A stretch of DNA of 64,000 nt from Armigeres subalbatus (lineage: Eukaryota > Arthropoda > Insecta > Diptera > Culicidae). Positions 36,481 to 47,479 of the stretch are shown one piece after another. The stretch lies in contig NC_085140.1 of the NCBI RefSeq assembly GCF_024139115.2, positions 296,885,293-296,949,292 of the forward strand, read 5' to 3'. Every line of letters starts with the position of its first letter. Position 1 is the first letter of the stretch. The notes under the pieces are model-generated. The model did not search any database and was not told the DNA's origin. It saw only the letters and a program-made list of their open reading frames with translations. Position numbers and translations under genes: made by a program.

Positions 36481-37096
36481 CTCGCAACAAGTTGCACTCG
36501 ATGGGAAATGCTGCCCCATTGTTTCCCTTTGAAAATTGGCAAAAAGATTAGAAGTTATCGCCAAAATACGCTTTTTCTTACAAAAACCGCATAAAATATT
36601 TCCAAATTGAATATCTATAAAATATAGTCATGAACCAATTTTCATCACGTCCTATTGTTGTTGTTCGGGGTAATAGCATTCAGGGTACTGTCATTCGGGG
36701 TAGTGGGATGGAGCCTATAGAAGCTTTTGTAGAGAGAAAACAGAGAAAACACTTTTTTGTCAAGTGAAAACCCACTCCAATTTTTTTTTGGTCATTTGCT
36801 TAGTGTCATAAACCGTAGTAGAACGCTCGAAATAGTGACCGCATTACGTATTTGCAAGGCAAATTTACTCTATTTTGCGATTGCCACCGTAGCGGTCACA
36901 ATTTAACTATTAGTTCCATTTTTCAAAAAGGTTACTTATTTCGGTTGTCGGCACCCAGGTGATTACCAAGGAAAATCATCAGTTTATTGCCTAATTTCAG
37001 GATATAAGCCAAGTTGTTAGCAGAACTAACAATTTTAGAAATATTTATTAAATGTGTATAATGTACTTAAATGTAAAACAAATCATTGCTATTGAC
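36481..37096. other. Inverted spacer between the two hAT-like copies
   Basis: These 616 bp are bounded by CTCGCAAC and CTATTGAC, which are reverse complements of the outer right flank (GTTGCGAG) and outer left flank (GTCAATAG). Read in reverse complement, the left part matches repeat family X (AAACAATGGGGCAGCATT and CAACTTGTTGCGAG). No gene seen. Confidence 0.85.
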
Positions 37097-38819
37097 CAGT
37101 CTTCCCACGAACATGTGTGATGTTCAACACAAGAACATTTTCATCAACTCGTGTTGAACACAGAACGTGAATTATTGATGTACTCGAGTACAACGGGATA
37201 CCCAGTACCTGCCTAAACAAACTTGTACTTAAGTACAAAACACGTGTACAAACTTGCTTTCAGTTCCGAGCGGTCTGAGAGTCGATAGAGTAAGAGACAA
37301 AGAGAAAGAACAAAATGGAATTCGGAAACTATACACGCTGAAATAAAGATGCGCAGTGATGGGTAGATCTGAAAGGTTTTTTTGCGAATAATTTTCTAAT
37401 GATGCAGCACTTTTTCATGACGTTAATGACCAACTGATATGGGTTTTCAACATCACGTAAGAATAATTAAGAGAACAGAAGATGTTGATAAATTTGATTT
37501 CGATTCACATGCCGCTATATAACTTTAGTTGAGCGTGTACATTCCACAGAGAAGGAATAGAAAGCGCATAATTATAAATACTATTTATACTTATAGATCA
37601 GCGGAACAATTTCTTGACTCTCCGTTAATGTTTTCGTAATAAAACCAAATTGTGTATTGTTCATCAGGAGAAATCACTTCGCGTTGCGCTATGGAGCCGC
37701 TCACAAATTACGTAACATAAAGTTGGGCGAATGCAGACCCTCCTTTATGGCACATTGTGTATGAACAATTTAAATCTTTTGTCTGGATCATAACGCTTGA
37801 GGCTATCCCCTTCATCCCCCTATAGCGCCACGTAAATCATGAACACCCCTCATGGATGCACCGCATGACCGCATTGTAATGTCAAAAACCGGCATCGTGT
37901 TGGCAAATGCCATTTATAACATATTACGTAATAGCCTTCACAGACTACCAGCTCTATGACATATTAAAAAGTATAGGTTGATATCAAAGATCACACGCCT
38001 CATTTTCTTTTAAAATGATATCAAATGACTATATTCGTAATCTGTACAGGCTACAACCAAGGAAGGGATCGTACACTAATTACGTAAGCACTTACGGGGG
38101 AAGGGGGGTCTGCCATTTTCTTACGCTCCACATAAATAAAAAAAATATTTGTATGGGAAAAATCTTACATGGGGGGAGGGGGTATTCAATAACCCGAAAA
38201 ATTTGCTTACGTAATTAGTGTACGGCCCCGAATGCAACAAAATAGGACAACATGATTGTTTTCCGCTGAAGTGACCGGCTTCTGACGGTGTTTTCGGTCA
38301 AGAATTTATTGGTTTTCAATATGGTGACATAAAAATAGCCATCTGTTTTGCTTTTGAAATATACAAATATTAGCAATTTGATGAGTTCGCACTAAATACC
38401 GTATCTAGGGAGGGGGCATATTCAAGGAATGGATTTACTCAAAGCGGAGAAATCTTAACATTTTAAAATATAATCCTAATTTTTGCATGAACACTTTACT
38501 GAGCGTTCTAAAGTACCAAACCTCATGCAAATATTGAGAACCCAATTTTTCTCATATCCGCACATCTATGATTTTGTTTACTGTCTACATTTGTTTTGCT
38601 CGAGAAGCTTCTGGAAATATATTCAGCGGCAAAATTTTACAGCCAGATTATACATGGAACTGTACAGATGTACAGTACATATGTACAAAATGAAACTCGA
38701 ACGCAAGTTCGGGTACAAGTATACTTTTCGTGCGTATGCGTACAAACACGAAGCAAGGGTACAGATGGAGTATACGAACAGCTGTACTCAGCGTGTTCGA
38801 TGTTCGTTTGGGAAGACTG
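37097..38819 (-). mobile_element. hAT-like element, right copy (1723 bp)
   Basis: Reverse-complement copy of 34759-36480, with mirrored coordinates summing to about 73578. Begins CAGTCTTCCCACGAACATGT and ends TTCGTTTGGGAAGACTG. Inner flank CTATTGAC (37089-37096); outer flank GTTGCGAG (38820-38827). It contains the mirrored nested MITE at 38065-38230. Confidence 0.9.
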
Positions 38820-38827
38820 GTTGCGAG

Positions 38828-39330
38828 CAAATCGATCAGTTTAATAGGAAACAATCAGACCGCAATCCGCATCGATTGCAATCTGTTGCGAGCAAATCAG
38901 ATAACTGCCCATGATCGCATATTTGTAACATTTGCATTTTTGTCGATTTTGAAATAAGCTCATGAAACATCTACAAATCGCTAGTTCTTCCGGCTGACCA
39001 GGTGAAATAAGAATGTTTGTTATAAGAAACTCGAAAAAACTACCAAGTTGTTTTGTAACATTAGGCAAAGTGACCGCATAACCGTAACACTAGAAAATTT
39101 TATTTCCGGTACGCTATGTGCTGTGTACAAAAATTTTCGAAATTAGTTTGCATTCAAACACCAAGTAATGGAAATGTTTCTACTGAAGATTCCAACTGGA
39201 TAAAGTGTTTGTGTATTTTTTGGGATTTTTTAGAAAATCATTGATATTTGCATACTTTTGCATATCACAAACTTCATCGTTCCATTTCTCAGATGCCTAC
39301 TTTTGTCGATTGTTACAAATATGCGATCAT
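38828..39330. other. Spacer with family X remnant, no gene seen
   Basis: Begins with CAAATCG, the continuation expected of family X after GTTGCGAG. A second degenerate CTGTTGCGAGCAAATC follows at about 38880. The rest is AT-rich without supported genes. Confidence 0.5.
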
Positions 39331-39334
39331 AGGC

Positions 39335-39612
39335 AGATAATGCTAAATACCAAAAAGTGTGGTTCACATTTTTGTTCACATACACACACACATACAGACA
39401 TCACCTCAATTCGTCGAGCTGAGTCGATTGGTATATAACACTATCCCGAGCAGCACAAGTCAGGCAAATCTGGTTGCAGCAGCTTGATTGCGACTAAATC
39501 TGGTTACATATGAGTTGCAGTAACCTATACGGAATATGTGTGCTGCTAGGGATGGGTCTCCGAGCCTTCTATCAAAAGTTCGGTTTTGGAGTGATCCTAT
39601 AGCCTTTACGTA
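39335..39612 (+). mobile_element. Repeat family X, copy 3, left part
   Basis: Carries AATGCTAAATACCAAAAAGTGTG, the CATACAGACATCACCTCAATTCG block and ATCAAAAGTTCGGTTTTGGAG. It is interrupted at GCCTTTACGTA by a TA-flanked element and resumes at 41388 with TATACTTAGTATACGCGAAAGG. A further MITE interrupts it at 39445. Confidence 0.85.
39445..39551. mobile_element. 107-bp MITE within family X copy 3
   Basis: Ends CCCGAGCAGCACA and TGTGCTGCTAGGG are inverted repeats. The insertion splits the family motif TAACACTATGGGTCTC, seen intact at 43895. Confidence 0.78.
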
Positions 39613-41387
39613 GGGGAAGTGGTTCGGTTGTGGGCACCGTACGGTTATGGGCACCACCACGTATCTTTTGACATAAAGCTGTTACTGTCATTTTGACATC
39701 AGTCATTTGTTTGCTATCGAAACACGATGTTTTGTGCAGAATACCAAATCAGATAGACACCTCTGCTTTGAACTATGAACCAATCATTTTTTTCTACATG
39801 AAAGTCAACACGAAAATTTTGTTTGACTTTTTCCAAAATGTCATAAAATGGTGTGATTGAACTGAAAAAAGTAAGTACGTATTCATACGTAAATTTAGTC
39901 TCTTTTGTGCGTCAATAAGGATTGCCATCAAAATTTTAGCACGAAATTTTTTTTCATCACTTTTCTGAAACGCTACTAAATTCGGTTGTGGGAACCTTCA
40001 TTGGTTCGGCTATGGGCACCCTCTTTTTATTGACAAATCATTCAATACCACTGAGGTTATCAACAAACGAATCAACAAACTTATTTTAATACCGTTTTTA
40101 TGCATTTTCTTCGAATTATTTAGTCATAGTTTATTAGAATAATAAGTTCTATTATTTTTTTGTTTTTTTTTTCGTATCTATGTATGCATTTTTAGGAACT
40201 AAACGTTGACCGATTTACACGCAACAAGTTGCATTCGACGGGGAATTCAGTCTTATTATTGCCATTGAAAATTTGACCTTTTAGATATTGCCTTCCGAAT
40301 TTGATGACAAATTATTATTTATTTTCATTTGGATCCCGATATATATAAATGAATGCAATTTATGTAAATTGATGAAAAAAATTAAATCAAACTACCTAAA
40401 GTTCTATTTTGGACCTTTCTTAAGTAATTGTCAGGGTTCGTAATGCTCACTCAATCTCAGGAGCACATGATTTTCCCTCACGAAAGTTTTCGGGGAGAAA
40501 TCGCTTTTCGGGAAAGAAAAACAGCCTGGAGAGTGATAAAAAATTTTCGCTCACTTTGATTGCCGCTAAACGTTGGTTTGCTCTTTTTCTTTCATATTCG
40601 AGTCTTTTCGTGGCATCATCGATGAAAATGGTAGTAGCTTATGTGGAACAAATAACTTAACGCTTTCATACAGATAGCGTGGTGGTGTGGCTAAAGTAAG
40701 CGCATCCCAACAGCTATTATTGTTACTATTCTGGGTTCGAATCCCGGCGCGGCCATACAATTTTGTAATTGTTCTGCGATAATTCTCGCGAAAAGTGAGT
40801 GAGAGGTAAAAGTAACGAAACGAAAAAGGATTTTCATCTAATAGGAAAGATTTTCGTTCATCTTCCAATGCTAGTTCTAGAGAAAAGATTGATGGGGTGA
40901 AAGATGATCCTCAACATAAACAACGAAACAAGATTTTCCCTTGGCCCGAAAAACGCTTGCTTTGGTCTCATTGAAACGAAAAGTCGAAACCCTGGAATTG
41001 TGTTCGTTACCTTCTTCAATGCATGAGAAAGGCATAATCACTGCAAGGTGGATTAATCTAGGTTTTCTATTGTTTCATGACAATCAAAAGTAATAAAATA
41101 CTATTTTTCTTTGAAACTGGGTGGATATCATTTGTTGTTCTTCATTATTATCCGGATTTTCAAGGGTGCCTACAACCGAACCACAAAACTAAAATGTCCA
41201 AAAATGTCGAATTTGAGAAATTGCCAATAAAATGTTTCAAACCGACGAAAACAAACTAATTTCTTCCCTAGTAGTAATGTTGTACGTCTAGCTTTCCATT
41301 GGTATAAAAATGTAGACATAATATCAAACAAGAATCAAAATTATGAAAAAAAAAATCAAAAATGTGCCCACAACCGAACCTCCTCCC
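39613..41387. mobile_element. 1.8-kb TA-flanked element nested in family X
   Basis: The left end is GGGGAAGTGGTTCGGTTGTG. The right end in reverse complement is GGGAGGAGGTTCGGTTGTG. Both are flanked by TA. Removing it restores GCCTTTACGTATACTTAG exactly as in other copies of the family. Subterminal CGGTTGTGGGCACC-type motifs repeat near 39640, 39985 and 40005 and inverted near 41165. No transposase seen. Tc1/mariner-like by target only. Confidence 0.85.
40676..40765 (+). ncRNA. tRNA-like segment (SINE head or tRNA relic)
   Basis: Has an A-box-like GTGGCTAAAGTAAGCGC and a clear B box, GGGTTCGAATCCCGG, but no acceptor stem that pairs. It lies inside the 1.8-kb TA-flanked element. Probably a pol III relic, not a working tRNA gene. 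Confidence 0.45.
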
Positions 41388-41411
41388 TATACTTAGTATA
41401 CGCGAAAGGTA

Positions 41412-41622
41412 AAGCCTGTCCACGTTTAATTTCGGACACCCAATATCCAATGCTATTTTTTTAAATTTTCACAAACTACTGAGAAGATTAATTTACATGT
41501 CAGCTGAATCTCTCCGCTTTATGTGATTCTTTGACCAAATTTTCATTCTTGTCAAAGTGATGAAATGGCTACAAATCAATTGGACATTGTCTCAGTGTCC
41601 GAAATTTAACGTGGACAGGCTT
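41412..41622. mobile_element. 211-bp TA-flanked MITE
   Basis: Ends AAGCCTGTCCACGTTTAATT and the inverse of AAATTTAACGTGGACAGGCTT, flanked by TA (41410-41411, 41623-41624). A diverged, end-less relative lies at about 47312-47470 (GAATCTCTCCGCTTTACGTG). Confidence 0.87.
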
Positions 41623-41708
41623 TAAAAAGGAGTTAAAAACCATGTTAAACTGCTCTAGTTAAGGGAAGAGGCCCATATAATTATTTCTGGAAGCTGTTGG
41701 ATTGCCGA

Positions 41709-41857
41709 CCCAGTCAACACAAAATCGCATACGATGCATCATAAGATGCTAAAGTGAAGGCGATATACGTACATGTTGTATGGGGAAGTACCTGTAACGC
41801 ATCCACTTTCGCATCTTATATGACATCATATACGAATACGATCTTATGTTGACTGGG
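41709..41857. mobile_element. 149-bp MITE
   Basis: Inverted ends CCCAGTCAACA and TGTTGACTGGG with inner AATCGCATACGATG and ATACGAATACGATCTTATG. Non-coding; target duplication not certain. Confidence 0.75.
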
Positions 41858-41859
41858 GA

Positions 41860-43140
41860 GTGGAAAGTTTCTATGTTTTACTGACAACAAATTGTACAAG
41901 AAAGTATTCAAAATAACGGATAATTCACTACTATGCAGATTGTCTGTTTCGGCATTTATTTTGAAAACAAAAACGGTTGAACCAATGTTTGTGTAGAGGT
42001 TAACACGCCTATCTAGATAGTAGGGGATTGAGTGTTCGAGTTTCTCTAAGATACGTGGATTCTTTTATCGTTTCATATCAATTTGTCCATTTCGAATATA
42101 GGCAGCCAAGATATTTAGCAAAAAAATCTACCTCCGAAGTTATGAATTGACAAAATCATACCTTATCTCATATTTACTATGAGTGCAGCAGAAAATCAAA
42201 TCTGTGTCAAAGTAGAAAAAACGCTTCCATTTTTATACTAATGAACCTTATAAATGACGCAACTCCAACGAACTAATCGAAATTCAAAGTGTCTAGTCCC
42301 TGCTCAGCTGGTTTTCAAATTTGCAACCTTTCTCCATCTCTCGGGCATTAACCGATGCGATGCTGTTGCCGTGTGCATTTGCGTGTTTTGGGTCACTGTT
42401 ATGTGTGAAGGCAATCATTTTTTTTTTCGTTCGCCACAAAACAGTAACAGTAGCTTACTGAAGGCATCTCCTAGTTCTTCCACCTTGTGGATGAATCTGC
42501 TTCGAAGCATCTTGCAAATCATAAAACAATTATGAGCCTATATTGATGCACAACGGCACAGCCTCTGCCATTCGGTAGCATTTATGCAACAGTGTTCCTC
42601 TTAGACAACGGAGGATGACAATTTGCATGATGGTATTTTCGAAGCGTGAGACGCCGCCCGGACTACGCTACGATCTACTAATGGGTTCAAAGCTACCTCC
42701 CAAGCTTTGCTTGCGATGTCACGGAAGAGACTTCTCTGCTGTTCGATTGGCATGTGGCGGGAGTGTGCCGAACCCAGACATAACCCATGCGCGAATATTA
42801 CGTGATCGGAATCCCAATGGATGTTATTTACACATCAGCACCGGAATCAAAGCATATGCAAATTAGGAGAGGAATTTCATTTAAACACTTTCTTTTTCGC
42901 ACGGCTGAATACCTGACCGACGAAAATTCGGTGGCAACACTTGAGTGGATGCTAACAGGCTGAACGATTGTCACTTGTTTGTAGCGGAAACAAATACACT
43001 GCCTACCTGCACGGCCCCCAAAGGGGGCATATCTCGTCATACACAACATGATTAGGACCTGGTCTTGATTTACAGAACATTCAACAGCTTCCTGATTTTC
43101 ACCCATAGGCATTGGTTTAGGGTGATAGACATCCACCTTA
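41860..43140. other. Spacer, no supported gene
   Basis: Contains a degenerate tRNA-like piece near 41990-42060 (TGTAGAGGTTAACACGCC and GTGTTCGAGTTTC). A GC-richer patch at 42600-42870 has an open frame that resembles no family I know. Confidence 0.45.
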
Positions 43141-43320
43141 CTTTTCGTTATACTTCTGAGCCTCTCAAAAGATCAGTTTTTGAGTGGTCCTATACTGCCG
43201 CTAACCGCAAGCCAGACTTATCTGGATATGGCGTCCATATACAGATAAGTCTGACTTGCGGTTAGCGGCAGTATAGCCTTTCTTTCCGTACACTTAGTAT
43301 ACGAGAAAATCAAAAAGGAA
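43141..43320 (+). repeat. Repeat family X, fragment with hairpin insertion
   Basis: Keeps only the 3' end of the family: CTTCTGAGCCTCTCAAAAGATC, then GGTCCTATA and the terminal TTAGTATACGAGAAAAT. A hairpin MITE is inserted in the CCTATAGCCTT motif. Confidence 0.75.
43195..43271. mobile_element. 77-bp near-perfect hairpin MITE
   Basis: Arms of 30 bases, starting CTGCCGCTAACCGCAAG, pair with one mismatch across a 17-base loop. TATA flanks both sides (43191-43194, 43272-43275). It interrupts the family X motif CCTATAGCC, so the empty site is known. Confidence 0.9.
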
Positions 43321-43424
43321 CTGGAAATGACCTCTTCGTTGTAGTTGCTCTGCCAAAGATTTCGGAAATGTTTTCCAAAGTATCCATGTTTTTCAGCGAG
43401 CAAATTCCTCACGAACAGGGATGA

Positions 43425-43990
43425 AAAACCCAGATTAATCCACCTAGCGGCGATGATGCCTTTCTCTTGCATCGTAAAATGTACTGAAAAAATCACATAG
43501 GAAAGGTCAAAAAAGCACTTTAGGGGGATAGATCGCATATTTTCTATCATTTTGCATGTTTTTGCATTAATTACTATGCATTTCCACCAATTTTGAAAAA
43601 AAAAATTTTTTCGATTTTGAAATTTTTTTTTTCCAAGGGGGGACCCTTGGGAAAAAACAATGATTTTTCAATAATTCCGAAATGCAATGTCCGATCAGGC
43701 CAATTTTCAATAGCAAACAATGGGACCGCATTCCCCGTCGAATGCAACTTGTTGCGAGTAAATCGGGTAATGCTAAGTTCCAAAAAGTGTGTCTACAAAT
43801 TTTGTACACATACACACATACACACACACACACATACATACATACACACAAACAGACATCACCTCAATTCGTCGAGCTGAGTCGATTGATATATAACACT
43901 ATGGGTCTCGGAGCCTTCTATCAAAAGTTTGGTTTTGGAGTGAAATTATAGCCTTTACGTATACTTAGTATACGAGAAAGGCAAAAAAAA
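43425..43990 (+). mobile_element. Repeat family X, copy 4 (most complete)
   Basis: Runs from AAAAACCCAGATTAATCCACC to TATACGAGAAAGGCAAAA, about 565 bp, colinear with the reverse complement of 18764-19315. Contains GCAACTTGTTGCGAGTAAATCGG, a CA-rich tract at 43805-43855 and the CAATTCGTCGAGCTGAG motif. Non-coding. Confidence 0.85.
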
Positions 43991-43994
43991 TCAA

Positions 43995-45540
43995 TTAAAA
44001 TGGGAGTTTTTTTTAGGACTTTGGAATCCTTGGTGGCATTTTGGTTGTGTTAATGGAAGTCACGTAAGAACAAATAACCAAAAACACGACGTTGAAAGAA
44101 ACATTTCATGCGACAGCTCATTATTCGTGGTTTCTCACAAATAAACTTATTATGAGTCTGAGAGATCGTAGTGTGCCATGCTGCAGAGAGCAACTGTTTT
44201 TTCGTATCATATTTATTTTCACCGCTGTTTACATCTGCCAAAACTGGACACTTCCAGTCGAATAAGAAAATTAATTAATTGTATAGGTCGTGTTTTCATT
44301 GGATGAATTGTAGTTACAGTGATAAAGATTCATGACAATTAGTTGTACAAATCCAAGTTAGATCGTTTGGCAATTTTCAAAGTTTTGTGAAGTTCATACG
44401 AGAGAAGGAAGAACTCATGGCAATGCGGAAGTGATTCGGTGCGCGTTAGTGATTTTGGACGGGTTCCGAGACCAAAGAATTAATCCCGCCGGATGTGCCA
44501 GAGGGATACTCCCACGAAATCGAGGGAAGCATGGAATGTGTGCCCAGGCGTATTGGCGCAAGAATAGATTGACGTTTCGAAGTGCAGTTTAGATAGTAAA
44601 TGAAGCGGGTGAATATTTTAAGCGGCAGTTAAGTTGGCTTTATTGAAGGATTGACATCTGGCGAGTTTGTTCCAATAAGAAGATAACGACCCCATTATGT
44701 GATGACTGTGTTTATTATGTCGTAAGTGTGTGAAACCATGCTAAACTATTTTAAGGTCAATTGCACCAGATGATAGCCAGTGGACATACATTTTGCTTAA
44801 ATAATCTTTGGCTTTCCAGGACAGTCTTCCATGCGACTGGATTGGAAGACTGAATCAAAAGATTGTACAGTAGACAGACGTACAGAATATTCATAAATTA
44901 CGTACGCTTAACATGCACGCAAGGATCCATACAATACTTTTTGATTAATCATACAGGGAGTTGAACAAGTCCAATATCTGCGTTACGTGATTAATAGATG
45001 TTCTCTGATTCATTGTTTGCCCAATAACATTTATCCTTAATGTTTGCCAAAAATGAATTAAGTCTTATAACCGACTTTTTTTTTCTTTTTATGTATATAT
45101 AGCTAATGTCGCTAATAAAGACGTAAGTACCCCCGTTTATGCGATGATTGCTCATTAGGGGTATTTATCTAACATTCGTCTTAATTGCAAACATTGTGAA
45201 GTGAATACATTACTAGACATTTCTTGTTATCTATTGTCGGCTATTTATGATAGTTTGATGTCAACTTTCTCGTCTGAAAGTGCCAAGCACTGGATAAAAG
45301 ATGTATTTTGAGTAACTTACATACATACACTTCATATACATAGCCTCTTTTTTTTAGTAAATAGAATAAAACTTTTAAGACATAGATTCAGTTTTCAACA
45401 TGCTCCTTTTTTCTCATTTTAAATTTTATTTTGGATAGTTTGTCATTCTATGTGACGACGTATGGTAGCAATAATATCCTGGTCTAGACAATTGAAAGCA
45501 TGTTTTTCCTATCGTATTATGGTTGCATGGATCGCATCAC
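43995..45540. other. Spacer, no supported gene
   Basis: A GC-richer patch at 44380-44600 might be a LINE 5' region or an old exon, but no frame supports it. AATAAACTTATTATGAGTCTG at 44146 recurs near 45880. Confidence 0.4.
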
Positions 45541-45549
45541 TTACTAAGG

Positions 45550-45790
45550 TGAATCCTGATCCGTGCAACTACTTACCCACCCCAGTAACAAACATCCTTC
45601 CTGTGTCAACTGTGGAGATGCAAAGGTGATCTCGGTCTCTAGTAACAACAGATGTCACACCAACTATCCCTTCCCTTCCCAGATGACCGTAAGGACGTGG
45701 CCGGCGCTGTTATTGATCCTTTAATTACTGAACTCTCGATCTATGCACATTGAGGTTGGAAAGCTGATCCCAAGTCCCAACTATTGGTTC
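45550..45790 (+). mobile_element. SINE-like body fragment
   Basis: Shares GTAAGGACGTGGCC and the adjacent CTTCC-rich stretch with the SINE at 19721-20190, so it is a relative without a visible tRNA head or target duplication. Confidence 0.55.
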
Positions 45791-46380
45791 CCTGTGCACT
45801 TTCGATTGTTCTGATCAATCACGGAGTAGCAACTACGAATTGTGCGGTAATCAAGCTGAAGCTCAAGCTCAATAAACTTATTATGAGTCTGTCTTTCACT
45901 CTATCACTCCCGGATTTTCAGACTGTTTCCCCGGAGAACCTTTTTTACTCGTGGTTTCTTACAGGCCTCAATGACCACTCTTCGAACAGGATGCTTCTTA
46001 GAAGTTCTGGAATTCCGTTTAGACTAAACATGTTAAAGGATTGAAACAAATTCGAATACATACTCCGAGGAAAATGTCTATATGAAGTTTGCGGGAATTG
46101 CTAAGAAAAATCTGAGAAATTTCCCAACTTCAAGAACTTGTCCATGAAAATGGAAGAACGGACACACTTTCCATGGAAATTGTGGAAATTGTAAAGAATT
46201 TCCCGTAAAAATTTGAGAATAATCTTGTAATACAAATTTTTGTAATAGATATTATATTTTGAACAAAAATCAGCAGAATTGTGTACAAGACACGACCGCA
46301 AGGTAGACGTTGGACAACGCAACGAACCAAAAAATCAAATATAATTTAGTTACCTTTAAAAATACCTTAGCCCTCCTTAC

Positions 46381-46500
46381 TGGATTCGATTCTCGGTGCC
46401 GATCTAGGCAATTTAAGGTTTGGAAATTGTCTCGACTTCTCTGGCATTAAAATGTGTTTCAGATACTCATATATGAGTATCTGAAACACATTTTGATCAA
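46381..46500 (+). mobile_element. SINE fragment ending in a perfect palindrome
   Basis: GGATTCGATTCTCGG and CGATCTAGGCAATTTAAGG resemble the SINE near 12330 (GGTTCGATTCCAG, GTCTAGGCAATTT). It runs into a 46-bp perfect palindrome at 46449-46494. Confidence 0.65.
46449..46494. repeat. 46-bp perfect palindrome
   Basis: The half-site AAAATGTGTTTCAGATACT is followed by CATATATG and the exact reverse complement. There is no spacer, so it can form a cruciform or a transcript hairpin. Confidence 0.97.
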
Positions 46501-46520
46501 ACATGTTGTCACAAATAGAT

Positions 46521-46687
46521 AGATATCTCGCTTAACTTTTCAAAAGGATCCAAGTAACATTTTTTTCATGAATTAATTTGAATAGCGCAATCAACAGAAA
46601 AACATGAAAGATTTTGATTGCAGTACTCAAATTAATTCATGAAAAAAATGTTACTTAGGTCCTTTTGAAAAGTTAAGCGAGATATCT
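46521..46687. mobile_element. 167-bp foldback MITE
   Basis: Arms of 61 bp (46521-46581 and 46627-46687) begin AGATATCTCGCTTAAC and pair almost perfectly. The loop itself carries GCAATCAA paired with TTGATTGC, extending the stem. Confidence 0.92.
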
Positions 46688-46699
46688 TCTATCAGAAAT

Positions 46700-47170
46700 T
46701 CCTTTTTTTCAGTGAAATTAATTTTGATAAAGATAATTTTGAAGGCATTCTCGATATCGCATTAGGATAACTGCTCCGACATTGTTGCACAATAATACAA
46801 CTACCGTACCACTATTACCACTGATGCCATCCATGCCAATAAATATTTGTAGCATCTCCCACCGACGCGCGTGCGTGATTCTGCTACGGACGGCAACTTT
46901 CTGGCAACGCCAAGTGGTTAATTTGCAATTTGAAAAAAATCTTATTGCCCCAATCTTTCCTTATATCGAATGATGGTCCTGAGAAGAACCGATTAATTTC
47001 CAACAATGCACCTTTCGAACGACTATCAGCTTACGACGAAGACCACACGACCCACTCCTTCGGCGGGAATAAAATTTGCTTCAACAGCTCCGCCCGATGC
47101 TGATAGGGCCGCTATCAACTCTCCGCGACATTTCAAATGAAATTCCGCACGCACGATTAAGAATATCGAT
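46700..47170. other. Spacer with a dispersed-repeat motif
   Basis: GATGGTCCTGAGAAGAACCG near 46970 is related to GATGGTTCTGAGACGAACCG at 3193 and 17808. No gene seen. Confidence 0.45.
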
Positions 47171-47174
47171 TAAA

Positions 47175-47252
47175 TTAAGAGGTGAGCCAGCCCAAGGCTG
47201 AAAGCCTCTAAAATAAAGACAATAATAATAATAATAATAATATCAATTAAAT
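47175..47252 (+). mobile_element. Retroelement 3' tail with (AAT)n
   Basis: GAGCCAGCCCAAGGCTGAAAG followed by AATAAAG and an (AAT)n run, the usual look of a LINE or SINE 3' terminus. The body is missing. Confidence 0.6.
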
Positions 47253-47479
47253 TTATTTAATTTCTTTTTTTAATTTTTTTACAATATTTTTTTTTAACAG
47301 TTTAAGTACAACGCGATTTTTAAAAATTTTCACAAACCACCGAGAAGATCAATTTACATGACAAGTGAATCTCTCCGCTTTACGTGATGCTTTCAGCATG
47401 TTTTTATTCTCGTCCAAATTAATAAAATGGCTAAAAATCAATTAGACATTGTCTAAGTGTCCGAAATTTGTCCGAAAAA

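Noticed and set aside
34706..38914. Mirrored 129- and 143-residue open frames
   Set aside because: Both are the same stretch of the hAT-like element read from opposite copies; they run across element ends and match no family.
40676..40765. Functional tRNA gene
   Set aside because: The B box is good but the acceptor stem does not pair and the segment lies within a transposon.
42615..42866. 83-residue frame in a GC-richer patch
   Set aside because: No recognisable motif, no splice context and no second copy.
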